Shown: positions 39,801 through 52,348, counted from the stretch's first letter. The stretch is 64,000 nucleotides of DNA from Novakomyces olei (GCA_016906335.1 JADEYG010000001.1:62001-126000), one strand, 5' to 3'. Notes: generated by a model from the letters alone, not told the origin. A program made the numbers and translations.

Positions 39801-42800
39801 TTATCGCGACGCCAATACTGCTGCCCCAATGGCTCGCATTTCATCTCCCCTCGCTGATTCCAAAAACTCGATAATATGCTGCCGAGAAAGCTCCGGAAGC
39901 ACCATAGCAATCCTATCAATTTTGCCCTCTAAATCAGCTATTCCCGCCTCGTTTGAACTGTTGGTAGAAGCAGCAACTGCACTTCGTGGCGAGGCAGTGC
40001 GTGACTGTGCTGCTAGAGCAGCGGCAGAAGGCGTTCTGTACTGAGGCCAGTTCTTTGTACTCGTGAACTTGGACAGGCCCATGTCCATGTTTGTATTGAA
40101 ATAACTTTCAATCTCCGTATCACGTGCCGGCGCTTTCGGGTACGAAGGCTTCCTCTGCGACGTGGCGGATACATTCCCACTTGCAGACCGTTGCCGAGCT
40201 TCTTCAGGTGAAGGTAATTGCTGTTGCTTTGCAAAATTAAGCGAATGGCGACGATGGTCGTTACGCGTCCCGGAATCGTCTCTTAGTAATTTATTAAAAA
40301 AATTAGAAGGTCCTCTTGAACCCCGTTTGTCTGCTTTACTGCTGCCGCTGCCGGCTTCGCCCACGGGTACGGGACTGCCGATACTCGTCTTGTCAATACT
40401 GCCAACCGCACTGGACCCCGCTTCACCGCCTTTAAACCCTTTTTTAATCGACTTGTAAATGCCCAGCGCCGCTTCCTTTGACTTGTCGCCAATTCGTGAG
40501 GTTGAAAAGGACCGTAAATCCAGCCGTGAATGAGCTGAAGCTCCAGAGTGGTTATTACTCTCACCATTATTGCGACGAGAAGGCAAAATCCCGGACGAAG
40601 TATCGAGCAGTCTGTCGTAATCAATATTCAAATCACGACTGAGGCAGCCTCGACGTAAAACCGCTACTTTAAGCCATTGATCAATTTTACGCGGCTGACT
40701 TTCAATAATTTTTAGCCGCTCGTAATAAGCAGCGATCCGTTCACGACTACCACTCAGCCCGTAAATGTCTACGAAATCCAGATAGTGAGGTATTGCTTGG
40801 TTCGGCACAAGGCCGTCCAGCAGTTCAGGGACGGATGCGTCCTTTGCGAAAAAGTCGTCCTTACTCCGTCGTCGGTTCGAGTCCTGAGACGGTTCAAAAG
40901 AGTCAGTAGAAGGCTGCTCCTGCCCAAAATCTGAGCGGCTAAAAGATTCTAAGGGCGGAGCCCTTGCCTCTGCACTGGCCGAGTCATTTATGCCTTCTAT
41001 TTCATTCCCATTAGACTCAATGGACGTGGCTGTTCCAATTGACCCGGCTTCCCTAATCGCCTGCGCTTTGTCCTGATTGCGTGCCAGCCTTAAAGAGTCC
41101 CGGGCAGAGTTGGCGATCGATGCATTGTCCAGTGTCGACGCGTCGTCAATTGGCATATGAGAAGCCATATCGCTGCTTGTGACACTCGAGTCTGAATCTA
41201 CGTCCAACGCTTGCTTGAGCCGCTCCAAATCCATTGTCTCCCGGTGACGCAAGTCTATGAACCGAGGGTCCTCGTCGTAACCAGTGTCGCCAGAATTATT
41301 GTTTTCATTTCCACTTGCATTATTGCTAATACTTTTATAAATGTTATAGTCAACACCATCATTGGTATCAACGTACTCTTGAGACCTGCGCTCTGGTGTA
41401 AAAGCACCAGAGCTGAGCTTGTTCATAATCTCATCGTGCAGCTCTTCTGAAGGCAATCTATTGTGGCCAGACGCTGGTGGATAAGACGAGCCTACTGGGC
41501 TGTCTGCTTTTGTCTGTGATGATGTTACTAGCCCAAACCTTCGATTGGGATCTCGAGCCCGGCTTTTTGCTGCTGGTATGATAGCAGAGTGCTGCTCCGT
41601 ATTTTTGGGCAAATCTTTACTGGTCAAATCTATCTCATTTGCAAAGTCGTCATTGGCCCCAGGGTTTAATGTGTCGCTCGAAGCATCTGAGCTGGCAAAG
41701 TAGTCGTCCTCCATCTGATTCTTAGACCTTTGCTCGTCTTCAGGACTTTGCGCTCGGCCAACTGACTCGCGAGAGGAAGAAATTGGCCTCGATCTTTGCT
41801 CAGCAACAAATTCTCTAGACTCGTCTGCCTCACCAAAGGCCTTTTCTTTTTTATTTAGCAGAGCTTCAGGCTCATGTTCACGTTCACGTTCAGATTCTAA
41901 ATTCTTTCCAATACCCTTATCGCCCTCTCCGGTCTCAGGCCCGTACAGTCCTTCAGCTGGGACTGTTTTGTTTCCTTCTTTTATTGTTTCCGTCATTGCT
42001 TCTACTGCCTCCTCCTCCTCCGTGCCTTTACTATCAATCTCACTCTTTCCTGCTTCGCCGTTACCACTTGTATCCTGAATAAAAGCACTATGCAATTGCG
42101 GAACGCTAGGAACACTGTCATCGTCGGCATCAGCAATGTCAAAATCTGTATCCAAAAAGCCCATAGAAATTCGAGGATCAATCTTGTGACGAATCTCTGG
42201 TAGCCACGGTAGAGACTTGTCCGTCAGCCCTGAATCGTGTTTGAGCATTAGATCTGCTTTGCGCATTTTCTTTAATTCTGCAAGGGATATTTTCTCCGCT
42301 CTTCCATGTGGACGAGTCTGTTGGTGGATAACAGTATGGGGCTGAGAGACGGACAGAGACGAGTCAATACTGCTCCGCTGCTTATCTTTGGGCTCTTCAG
42401 ATTGGACTTCAACCGAGTTACGGGGGCTACCAAAGCCTACTGAGCCATCTTTCTCTAGTACAGTTGGAACTGTACTCGCAATCTCATTCTCAAGCGCAGA
42501 CTCTGTCGGCAGGGGAGGAAGATCGTGATTTATTTCTGTTAGTCTTTTTCGTTCTTCTTCTTTTCCTTCTTCCTCTTTTCCTTCTTCTTCTTCTTGTTTT
42601 TCTGCTTCCTGTTCGGCTAGCCTGGGGGGTAGAGACTCGATTGGCATAGTACTCTCAGCAACCTCTTCAATCTTGCCTGTCTTTACTTTGTCCTTTTCAG
42701 GAACAGTAGGCGGGTCCCGTTTGCCTATTGCTTCTCCCTTGTGAACAAAACCCGATTCGCTTATGCGCTTGCCAGTCTCGGTAGAAGGTTTCGTCTCTGA

Positions 42801-44087
42801 GCGGGAATCGTACTCTTGTTTCGTTTGGTCTGGTGACTGTTTCACCGGAACAAAAGGCTCTGAGGTTAGTTCTGGCTCCTCTTCCTTGGTATGTGACTGG
42901 CCTTTTGCATCGCTAATGGCCTCTGTGTCACGTTTATAGTCATGTGGCTGTGGCTGCGACTGTGACTGTAATGAACTGTTCAAATTGCTCCCCGTAGACG
43001 ACGCATTTTGCACAGGCTCAGGCCGGTCATGGACTACCTCGGCCGGCAATTGCCGAGCAAATTTGCGCGCGTCAAGAGACTGATCAGAGCCAGTTGCTTT
43101 GGCGGGGAAAGATGTACGGCCACCGGCATCCGTGCCGGCACCAAGCGCTAAATTCCTTAGTGGAGAAGACCTTCCTGACTGCATAGCTGAACCTGAGGGC
43201 GAAACGCTTGCAGAAAATGGAGACCGCCTTCCCGGAGAGGCAGCTGCACTTGGCGACGATCCTCGAGAGCCATTCGCACTAGAATTCGTATTAGAATCCG
43301 CTGCTGACGGTGTAGACTCTCCTGCTCTTAGAGCAGCATTTGCACGTTCAGCTTTCTCCTTTAAAAGCTGTGCTTTAAGCGCACGTTTGCGTTCTGCCCA
43401 TTGAGTCACAGCGAGATTCATGCTTTTTGTACGGTTTGGTGGTTCCTGATCCGCTTTTTTGCTATTATTGTCCTTTGACTCGGGCACAGGAGGAACAGGC
43501 GGCATAGTTGTAACAAAAGAAGCAGGCGGCATAGGCGGTGCTGGAGGAGGAGGAGGAGGAGACAATTTATCTTGGCTGGCTGGTTCAACTGCGCTAGCAG
43601 CAGCAGTTGTAGGAGTATACGAGCTAGCGGAATCGTAAGCAGGAGAATCATAGGCCGAGTCGTGTGGCACATAGTGTGACGCTGTATATGTCTCAAGGCT
43701 CGGAAGCAGTTTTCTGCTTTCGCCATTGCCAGTTGGTCCGTCCCTTACGGCAGATTTATGAGGCAAATCTGCACTCAGATCTCTGCCAAGCTGGATCCCT
43801 AACTGTTCCTTGCCCATATTATTCTGATCGTTTCGATCGGCCTGCTCACTTTGATTACTCGAGCCAAATAGGGGCAAAGGCGACTGCGGCCGCTTGACGA
43901 ATGCAAAAGTAGGAGTCATCGGTCGAGGCGGAGCCGGCTCGGCCAGCGGTGAAACAGGTCGGCTTGCTGAACTATGTAAACGGGGCACAAAGGGCGGAGT
44001 ACGGCTTGCCTGCGAGCCATCATCATCGTCACTCGCCCACTCGTCGCCCTCATAGTTAGGACGCGTCCAAGACTGTCGTGCGCTCAT
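39801..44087 (-). CDS. Large uncharacterised Ser/Glu-rich protein with CUE-like C-terminus
   Basis: Single exon of 1,428 aa; I do not recognise a named family. The N-terminus begins SWTRPNYEGDEWASDDDDG, then Pro-rich SH3-ligand-like stretches (PPPPPPAPPMPP). A long disordered Ser/Glu/Lys-rich middle follows, with a Glu/Lys run near DNA 42560. A conserved-looking helical block is at about residues 1090-1160 (LVPNQAIPHYLDFVDIYGLSGSRERIAAYYERLK). The last 45 residues (LEGKIDRIAMVLPELSRQHIIEFLESARGD, in two parts) read like a CUE ubiquitin-binding three-helix fold. The layout suggests a cytosolic adaptor. Function is not claimed. The ATG at 44087 gives a plausible start. The LTR retrotransposon and a (TAA)n tract lie just upstream, so they occupy its promoter side. 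Confidence 0.8.
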   Translation of the reverse strand: MSARQSWTRPNYEGDEWASDDDDGSQASRTPPFVPRLHSSASRPVSPLAEPAPPRPMTPTFAFVKRPQSPLPLFGSSNQSEQADRNDQNNMGKEQLGIQLGRDLSADLPHKSAVRDGPTGNGESRKLLPSLETYTASHYVPHDSAYDSPAYDSASSYTPTTAAASAVEPASQDKLSPPPPPPAPPMPPASFVTTMPPVPPVPESKDNNSKKADQEPPNRTKSMNLAVTQWAERKRALKAQLLKEKAERANAALRAGESTPSAADSNTNSSANGSRGSSPSAAASPGRRSPFSASVSPSGSAMQSGRSSPLRNLALGAGTDAGGRTSFPAKATGSDQSLDARKFARQLPAEVVHDRPEPVQNASSTGSNLNSSLQSQSQPQPHDYKRDTEAISDAKGQSHTKEEEPELTSEPFVPVKQSPDQTKQEYDSRSETKPSTETGKRISESGFVHKGEAIGKRDPPTVPEKDKVKTGKIEEVAESTMPIESLPPRLAEQEAEKQEEEEGKEEEGKEEERKRLTEINHDLPPLPTESALENEIASTVPTVLEKDGSVGFGSPRNSVEVQSEEPKDKQRSSIDSSLSVSQPHTVIHQQTRPHGRAEKISLAELKKMRKADLMLKHDSGLTDKSLPWLPEIRHKIDPRISMGFLDTDFDIADADDDSVPSVPQLHSAFIQDTSGNGEAGKSEIDSKGTEEEEAVEAMTETIKEGNKTVPAEGLYGPETGEGDKGIGKNLESEREREHEPEALLNKKEKAFGEADESREFVAEQRSRPISSSRESVGRAQSPEDEQRSKNQMEDDYFASSDASSDTLNPGANDDFANEIDLTSKDLPKNTEQHSAIIPAAKSRARDPNRRFGLVTSSQTKADSPVGSSYPPASGHNRLPSEELHDEIMNKLSSGAFTPERRSQEYVDTNDGVDYNIYKSISNNASGNENNNSGDTGYDEDPRFIDLRHRETMDLERLKQALDVDSDSSVTSSDMASHMPIDDASTLDNASIANSARDSLRLARNQDKAQAIREAGSIGTATSIESNGNEIEGINDSASAEARAPPLESFSRSDFGQEQPSTDSFEPSQDSNRRRSKDDFFAKDASVPELLDGLVPNQAIPHYLDFVDIYGLSGSRERIAAYYERLKIIESQPRKIDQWLKVAVLRRGCLSRDLNIDYDRLLDTSSGILPSRRNNGESNNHSGASAHSRLDLRSFSTSRIGDKSKEAALGIYKSIKKGFKGGEAGSSAVGSIDKTSIGSPVPVGEAGSGSSKADKRGSRGPSNFFNKLLRDDSGTRNDHRRHSLNFAKQQQLPSPEEARQRSASGNVSATSQRKPSYPKAPARDTEIESYFNTNMDMGLSKFTSTKNWPQYRTPSAAALAAQSRTASPRSAVAASTNSSNEAGIADLEGKIDRIAMVLPELSRQHIIEFLESARGDEMRAIGAAVLASR

Positions 44088-44158
44088 TGCTAGTGGACGG
44101 GCTCTACGATATCACTCAGGGTCGGCCATGGCAGCATCGCGTGGATCGATGGTACGTG

Positions 44159-44397
<239 letters not shown>

Positions 44398-44612
44398 TGT
44401 TGAATATAGAAGGTTGGAATTTGCTCTTATGGTAGATTAAATGAATTAGATACTCTAGATTGCTTCAGCTGAATCCCCCCCGAGGGTGTGAGGGTTCGCT
44501 TGAGCTATATATATGTAACTATGTATTTTTGAGTGAGTATTCTGTAAAGCTAAAAGTCAAACAACTGACACTCATGGTTGAGTTGTCTTAGCCGGTCAGT
44601 GAGTCGGCGAGT

Positions 44613-44698
<86 letters not shown>

Positions 44699-44725
44699 AG
44701 GGGATAATAGATTCATATTTCAACA
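44398..44725 (-). repeat. 3' LTR of the Copia-type element
   Basis: 328 bp with TG..CA ends (TGTTGAA..TTCAACA). It carries an (ATT)n tract of about 84 bp at 44614-44697, which explains its extra length over the other LTR. Confidence 0.95.
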
Positions 44726-44736
44726 CTCCCCTTGAA
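44726..44736 (-). other. Polypurine tract of the Copia-type element
   Basis: On the minus strand AAGGGGAG directly abuts the 3' LTR, the expected site for plus-strand DNA priming. Confidence 0.75.
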
Positions 44737-47700
44737 TCTTTTATTTCCTTTTTGTATTCTTGTATTTATTTTTTTTTTGTTATTCTTCATTGTATAGCAT
44801 TTTTGTAAATTTAGTGAATTTGTTTCCAAGTAGGTTCTTGGTCAATCCATCTGCCTTCATGTTTCGTGAGGGGCATCTCTGTATGCTTATCAGTCCATTT
44901 CTCACAATATCCATCACATAGTAGCGGGTGTTACTTAGATGTTTTGAACCCTGGTAGTTTCCACCATTAGTTGCAAGTAATATGCAGGCGTTGTTATCGC
45001 AGTAGACGATTGGGATGTTATCGGGCCCTTTATTAATTTCGTCCATTAGATATTTGTAGTACAAGGCTTGATTGACTGTTAGTTTCATAGCTTCGAACTC
45101 CGCCATCATTGTACTTGGTGTTACAATTTTTTGCTTTTGCGAGTTCCAGGCTATTGGGCCGTTATTTTTTCCTAGTGAGACAACGTATCCTGATCGGGAT
45201 TTTCTGTCGCAAGTGTCTCCGGCGAAATCAGAGTCGCCCCACGAGTGTATCTGTAGATCATTTTCTCTAGTGTAGGTGATACATGTGTCCAGTGTAGCGT
45301 TTAGATATCTCATAGTGTGTTTTAAGGCCTGTATTTGTTCTTCATTTTGTCTTTTTGTATGTTTGCTTAACATACTTATTGCAAATCTGAGGTCTGGTCT
45401 TGTCCATTCGGTCAAATATATTAATTTTCCTATAATAGTTGGATAGATTTCCAGACAATCATAATTTTCATCCGCGGGATGATAGAGTGAATTGATGTTT
45501 GTGATGGGCTGACTTATGTATTTTAGGTTAGTGTCTCCGTAAGTGCGTATAATTGACTTAGCAAATTGTGACTGTGACAATTTGAGTATTCCTTTGTCGC
45601 GATCATATGTAATGTCCATACCAAGATATCTCTTTATTTTTCCAAGTGACTTGATGGAGTAAAATGTTTTCAAAAAGGATTCAAATTCAAGTCTCTTTCC
45701 TTTCTGTTTTTCGACGATCATGAGGTCATCTACGTAGACAGCAATAATTAAAGAGTCATTGTAATATATGGCAGAATCTTTGTTTGATTTTGTTAGACCG
45801 TATTTTGTCAATGTAGAATCCAGTTCACTGTTCCACGATCTTGGTGCCTGTTTGAGACCATAGAGACTTTTGTTTAATTTTAGGACAAGGCCGGGTTTAA
45901 TTTTCACTCCATCGGGTTTTTTCATGTACACTGACTCCTTTAGTGTACCATATAGGAAGGCTGTATCCACGTCGATTTGATAGATTTCATAATTTTTAAT
46001 TACGCTGTAAGCTAATAACCACCGTATGCTGTCAGGACGAGCGACTGGGGCGTATGTATCTTCATAGTCTTTTCCAAAAATCTGTGAGTACCCTTGTGCT
46101 ACTAGTCTTGCTTTTCTAATTATTTCATTCGACTGTTCTCCTTGTTTCAGTTTAAACACCCATCTGCATCCAACTGTACGTATATTTTGTGATTGGGGAA
46201 CGACTTTCCATACTTCATTTCTTTCCATTGCTTTTAGTTCTTTATTTATTGCTTCTTTCCACTGATTCCCAAATGGCCCAGTGATTGCTTCATTGTAATT
46301 TTGAGGCTCAATGTCAGGAGCTTCAATGTGATTAACGCCTCCTTTGGGTCTGTTTAATATTTTCCTTTGACCATTTTTAAGGAAAAGGGGGGAAAGGATT
46401 TTCTTCAATTTTCTTTGGAGATCCCTTCAAGATTTAATTTTCTTTCACCAGAAAGGATTTCCTGCAGCGGGTCTATTTTTCTGAATTTTTCGTCTCCTAG
46501 TTGCTCTGATGACGTTTTTCTTTTTCGCGCAGGTTGATTTCCTGGGCTGATAAGCTCTAGGCTTGGTTCCTCTTCTATTTCAATTATAGAATTATTTTTT
46601 GATTCAATGTTCTTTAAATTATTGTCAATTTCCATGTTTGATTGAGGGTCGTCACTTTCCTCATCGTCTGTATTTGATTTATTTCCACTTGGCTCTGTTG
46701 AGTCTTCGATCGAGTCCTTTAGGTTGTCAGATGACTGATTTTCCTCAGAATTGGCTTGCGTGGGATTTTCAGAATTTTTGTTAATATTTAACGTATCATC
46801 AGGCGGAGTTTGGGGCGTTTCGAGAGTATTTGATAGACTATTTGGCGATTTGATTTGTTCAGGTACCTTGTTTGACAGTTCACTACTTAGCTTTGGTAGA
46901 TTGTCAATTATAGTTGTGTTGATCCCTTGCGTGGGATGAGTTGTGTCGTGGTCCCTTTTATTCTCCGTATCGGCTTCAGTATTATTTTTGTATGTAAGTT
47001 CGCTGTATATTTGATTTTCATTATAATCAGTAGCAGTGGAATTATTAATCTGTTCGTTTTCAAGGAATTTGACATTTCGAGATACGACTCTTTTCCCATT
47101 TTTGAGATTGGACAGTATGTAGCCTTTCTGTGTTTCAGAGTAGCCGATAAAAATGTATTCATCTCCTCTTTGTTCCAGCTTGGTTTTGTTATTGGCGTGC
47201 TTGTCCAGTGCTATTGCCAAGCAACCAAACACTTTCAGATTGTCCAGATTCGGAGGTCTTTTGTAGATTGTTTCGTACGGAGTCTTTGGTGCTATTCTAG
47301 TTGGTAGTCGATTTTTCAGGTAGCAACTAGTGACCACAGCATCACTCCAGAATTTTATCGGGACTTTGCGTGCTAGTAGTAGGCTTCGTGCCTTCGATAA
47401 TATTGTTCGATTTGCGCGTTCCGCTACTCCATTTTGCTGTGGAGTGTAAGCGGTGCTAGTTTGGTGTATAATGCCATGTTTTTTGCACAGTTCATGCATT
47501 TCGGCATTGATGTATTCCAGACCGTTGTCTGTTCTTAATGTTTTTATCATTTTTCCAAATTGTGTTTTAACAAATGGAATTAACTCTGCGAAGATTTGGG
47601 TGACTTCATTTTTATTCTTCATCAATTTTATGAACGTGAAGCCCGACAGGTCTTCTATAAATGTAACGAAGTATTTGTAATTAAATTCAGAATTTAGATT

Positions 47701-49406
47701 GATAGGCCCGCACACGTCGCTGTGCACCAGGTCAAATAGACCTGTTGGTCTGCTTCTCCCCGTATTTGGGAAGGGTTCCCGAGTTATATTTGCTGTTGTA
47801 CATGTATGACATGGTTCAATATCGTTGATTTTAATTAATTGTATTTTCCCTGTGGCTTTTCCGTTTATCAGCTCTAGCAGGTACTGTTTATTTGTGTGGC
47901 CTAGCCTTTCGTGCCACAGTTTTGCCTTTTCGGCACTATCTTCAGTAACAGAATTTGAAATGTATTCGTTATGATAGATTGGTTTTGCAGTGAAATAAAA
48001 TATATTATTATTTTTCTTGAGTCGCATAATTGGTTTTGCGTTGCTCATTAACGTTAACTTAGATTCGGCAATTGTCATGGAATTTTTTCCACTGAATGCC
48101 TGTAGAATGAGCGGATTGAATAAATTTGTGCCGTACTTAGGGGCATATAAGACGTTTGATAGGATCAGCGTTGATCCCAGGTCATCCCTAACTTTTAAAA
48201 TTATTGTTCCAATTCCTGATACGGGAGAGCAATTGTCCTTCCCTGTTTGAATAGTAGATCTGATGTAATTTATTTTATTAAAGTATTTGATATCTGAGCA
48301 TATGTGACTAGTGGCCCCTGTATCGAGAATCCACTCAGTGATATCTCCAGGTGTCCCTTTGTTACCTAGTCACAGGATAGGCTCAGTATTGTTAATCTTT
48401 ACGTTATACACCGATTGTTTTTTTGAATTTTTGTATTCATGTTTTCTGCAATCTTTTGTCAAATGTCCATATATTCTGCAATTGTTACAGTATCTTGCGT
48501 TTTTCCCATTAGGATTCTTAAAGCAGTCATTTGTTTTGTGGCCATTCTTATCGCAGTAACCGCATTTGTTAACAGACTTTTTAGACTGTCTCTCAGCCTT
48601 ATCGCTATATCCATTGTTTCCACTTTTGAAATTTTGATTTGATCTGTTGATATGATAGGTAGATTCTTCTCCTCGAACAGGAATATGGTGGGCTCCATTT
48701 CCGGAATAGGAAGTCTTATCCATTGTGTAATAAATTAGTTCATTATCGATAAGGTCAAGTAGATCAAATACGTGGGTCTCAGAATTAATAGTGGAGCTCA
48801 CGTTGTGTCGGATTGTATTTGCAATGTCGCGAGGTATTGCAGAAAGTATGCCGCAATAGGCAAAGTAGGTGAGTTCCGTGTAGCCGAGTCGAACTAAATT
48901 TACGATTTGTTTTCTGTATTCCGTAATAAAGTTTTCCGGGTCTCCATTCCATAGTTTCGACGGATTCATAAATTTTGATACAATGGATTCGGTCACTTGA
49001 TGCTTTCTTTTTTCGAATTCGGTGTCCAGTAGTTCAAATAGTTTTTGAGGGGTTTTGAGCCCTTCGATTCGGGGTCCAAGAAGATCCCCACTTATTGCTT
49101 CGACTAGTTCAGCCGTGACTATTAGTGTGCTCACATTCGACACTGTAGTTGTGTCGACAGAATTGTCTAGCAGCGATGAAAGGCCATGTAATTCAAGTCT
49201 ATTTTTGATTTTAATTCTCCACTCCAGATAGGAATGCCAATCTTTCAATTGAGGGATGACTCCAAGAATAATAGTATTATTTCTGATGCTAGATGCCTGT
49301 CCGGGGGTGACATTGACATCAGCCATTTGAGCTTTGAATAAGAGAAATAGTTTTATTAAAAGACAGCGAGCGGTATCTTGAGTTTGAAATTCAACAATCA
49401 CCTTCC

Positions 49407-49418
49407 AGGCTCATAACC
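49407..49418 (-). other. Primer-binding site matching the initiator tRNA anticodon arm
   Basis: On the minus strand GGTTATGAGCC directly follows the 5' LTR. It is complementary to GGCTCATAACC, the anticodon stem-loop of fungal initiator tRNA-Met, not to a tRNA 3' end. Half-tRNA priming of this kind is known for Drosophila copia and yeast Ty5. Confidence 0.8.
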
Positions 49419-49633
49419 TGTTGAATATAGAAGGTTGGAATTTGCTCTTATGGTAGATTAAATGAATTAGATACTCTAGATTGCTTCAGCTGAATCCCCC
49501 CCGAGGGTGTGAGGGTTCGCTTGAGCTATATATATGTAACTATGTATTTTTGAGTGAGTATTCTGTAAAGCTAAAAGTCAAACAACTGACACTCATGGTT
49601 GAGTTGTCTTAGCCGGTCAGTGAGTCGGCGAGT

Positions 49634-49695
<62 letters not shown>

Positions 49696-49722
49696 AGGGG
49701 ATAATAGATTCATATTTCAACA
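49419..49722 (-). repeat. 5' LTR of the Copia-type element
   Basis: 304 bp with TG..CA ends, matching the 3' LTR throughout except for a shorter ATT tract (about 60 bp). Confidence 0.95.
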
Positions 49723-50078
<356 letters not shown>

Positions 50079-51793
50079 CTATTCCGGTGGGGACGACGAA
50101 GGTTCCTGATTGGTTGCACTACCACCACCCCCATTAAACAGCATTTGATCCGGTGAGGGAGTTCGTGTTGCCGGTGAATGGTATCGCATCTGCCTCCCAG
50201 CCCTTCCGTGCAAAATACGGTAGTTCGCCGGATCTGATTGCGTATTTTGAATGAAGCGTGCCTGCACGCCTTCAAATACGCTCCATAAAAAGCTTGCTAC
50301 TCCATAGACAAAACGCGTCAATAGCCTTGGAGGTAAAAGCAGCCAACGAAGAAAAGCTGGCTGTTGCGCTGACGTGTAAGCAGTTACTATGCGTCGAGAT
50401 CCTATTGGCCGCATCACTAGGGCCGCACTGGGACACAGTCCGAGCTCTTTTACGGTGAGAGATTCATCAGAACTGTCGAGGGCCCGTCGGGGGTAAGGCT
50501 GGAGTAATGTGAAGGGATGATCGCCGTCCGTGCGATGCTGCTATTAGCGCTATACTAAGAATAAAAAGCGAGAATCAATGAGAGCGTCGAATTATTTCGG
50601 TGCAAGTCCCTTGTTGTAGGCAAATTGTGAAATAAAAAAGAGTAAAAGCAAAAGCAAATTGTAGTCAGCTTACGTCATTAATGTACTCGACTAGTTGCTG
50701 TAAACTAGTGCTAGCAGGTACTGATAATCGGATAGACTGGCCGTCTAATTGTCTCACGGTTAAAGAGCAGCTATCAGAAGCTCTTGCTGCTGTGGCCGGC
50801 ACTTGTTGTGCCAAAGATCCTACTGCTGGCCGCACATTATTCCGCTCTCGACGGTCAGCTGCAATTAATGAGCGTATACGCTGCCGCTCAGCCCTTTCAC
50901 GGGCCTGTTCAGACTCCAGTGCACGTGATCGCTCAGCCAGGGAATCAGACCGGATACTTTCCACATTGTCAGAGCCTTGCTCAGCAGCGTGTGCTGTATT
51001 AGAGGCCGGAGAAGAAGGCTCGGCTGCTTGAGAATTTAGGGAACGTAAGCGTTCATTGCCTTCATTGCCAGTCACACTAGACGGTGGCAAGTTAAGATCA
51101 GAAACAGACTCGACAGTCTCTGGCTGTTGCGAGCTGCCTTGTTCCAAATGCTCTGCACCCGTTCCCGCCGGATTGGCCGCCAGAGTCACATTTGGCGTGT
51201 TAATAGCGTTTGCTTGCCGCCTTTGTGACACGTCTGTTCCACTAGCCCCGTGGGCAGAATGGCTCAATGCCGTGTCCGACCTGTCCTGCTTCTCCTCTTC
51301 GTTTTTGTTGGCATTTGCATCCTCATTTGACCCAACCTGCTCTGCTCTATCGCTGTTGCCTTCATCCGGAAGCAGTGCATTTTGCAGCTGTGTAAAAAGC
51401 TGTTCCGCTGCTGCTGTTTCCAGCAAAGCCCGTAGTTTGCCGTCGCTAAAAAGTTAGCTGGAAAATAGTAAATTAAATATGAAAATTAAATGGCCAAGCG
51501 ACAAACCGGATAACCGAGATACTCGGGCCCACAGCCGACGGTACCACGTTTCTGAACAAGTGATAGTCGGGCGAATCGAATAAAAGACGCAGTACAACCG
51601 CTCGTTCTGCTAATTGCAGTCTCTCCGAGTTTTGTTCCAGAACAGTCTCGAGACGCGACGAGTCCGTTGCAGCGGACGAGCTCCCGTCTGATGCTTCGAC
51701 GACACAGACGACAAGAGCTTTTTGGTTTGCTACTACTGTCTGTACGGCTGCCGCCACTCCGTGCGCGAACCAAATTGTGGAGGCCGTCCCCAT
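50079..51793 (-). CDS. UBX domain protein of the UBXN4/erasin type (ER-associated degradation)
   Basis: Three exons, 51793-51507, 51445-50674 and 50540-50079, give 506 aa. Junctions rebuild GPSISVI|RDGKLRALLE and LVEYIND|QHRTDGDHPFTLLQPYPRR. The N-terminus IWFAHGVAAAVQTVVANQKALVV is the thioredoxin-like start typical of UBXN4. A disordered Glu/Asn/Ser-rich linker and a basic helix (REQARERAERQRIRS type) follow. The UBX domain (about residues 318-405) ends LTVKELGLCPSAALVMRP. The p97/Cdc48-binding loop reads YPRR in place of FPR. A hydrophobic hairpin (FLRWLLLPPRLLTRFVYGVASFLW) near residue 435 would sit in the ER membrane. The protein probably recruits Cdc48 to the ER. Introns are 61 and 133 nt. 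Confidence 0.87.
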
Positions 51794-52348
51794 TATTTCG
51801 CTGTCTGTCCTTTATTATACTGATATTTTTATACTCCCTATCGCAAAAATATAATTAATACGCTGGGGAATAGGTTCGATTAATTGAGAGCGGTTCTTTG
51901 TATTTAAATATTATGCGTACTTTAATTTTAACAGTCCGTTGTCAAGCGCTATCCTGCATCTGCCAGCGCTACGCGCTAATTAATTTGCGACTTTTGCTTG
52001 CAATTGTAATTATTATTATTGAATGGCTTTGGAAAATCCACGACTCAACCTTATCGCCAAGCGACAATATCATGATGCCTAGAGCGAACCAGCTTGTTCA
52101 GGATTATTTTGAACGGGATTCTTATATCCAATGTTTTTAGCTAAATTTCTATCATTACGTTCAGGGTCAGGGTTATGGGACTATTTCATGATCATGAGAC
52201 AAAATTTGAATCGTGCGGCACGTCGAGTCTGGCAAATATTACTCGTAAACTAGCCGGAGAAGGCTGACAAAATTATGGATTAATTAAATAGATAGATGTT
52301 AGCATCCCAAACTCCTCTATATGTACATATAAACAATACCGAAACTAC
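51794..52348. other. UBX gene promoter and CENP-T 3' flank
   Basis: AT-rich spacer. The small open frame at 51898-52140 has no recognisable features. A weak telomere-like TCAGGGTCAGGGTTATGGG is at 52161-52179. Confidence 0.45.

Larger units (their letters stand above)
44398..49722 (-). mobile_element. Young Ty1/Copia-type LTR retrotransposon
   Basis: A 5.3-kb Pseudoviridae-like element read on the minus strand. It has LTRs at both ends and an ATAAT repeat on each side, as expected for a 5-bp target duplication. Parts in order on the minus strand: gag with two CCHC zinc knuckles (roughly 48.4-49.3 kb); an aspartic protease region; an integrase with HHCC and DDE-type core (about 46.9-48.0 kb); then reverse transcriptase with YVDD and RNase H (about 44.8-46.3 kb). 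The integrase-before-RT order defines Copia type. The LTRs are identical by eye except for the length of their internal ATT tract, so the insertion is very recent. It looks close to whole, with about two frame interruptions in the coding part; one may be the gag-pol shift that the family uses. Confidence 0.93.

Noticed and set aside
44578-44808. Poly-Tyr open frame
   Set aside because: Read-through of the LTR's ATT tract.
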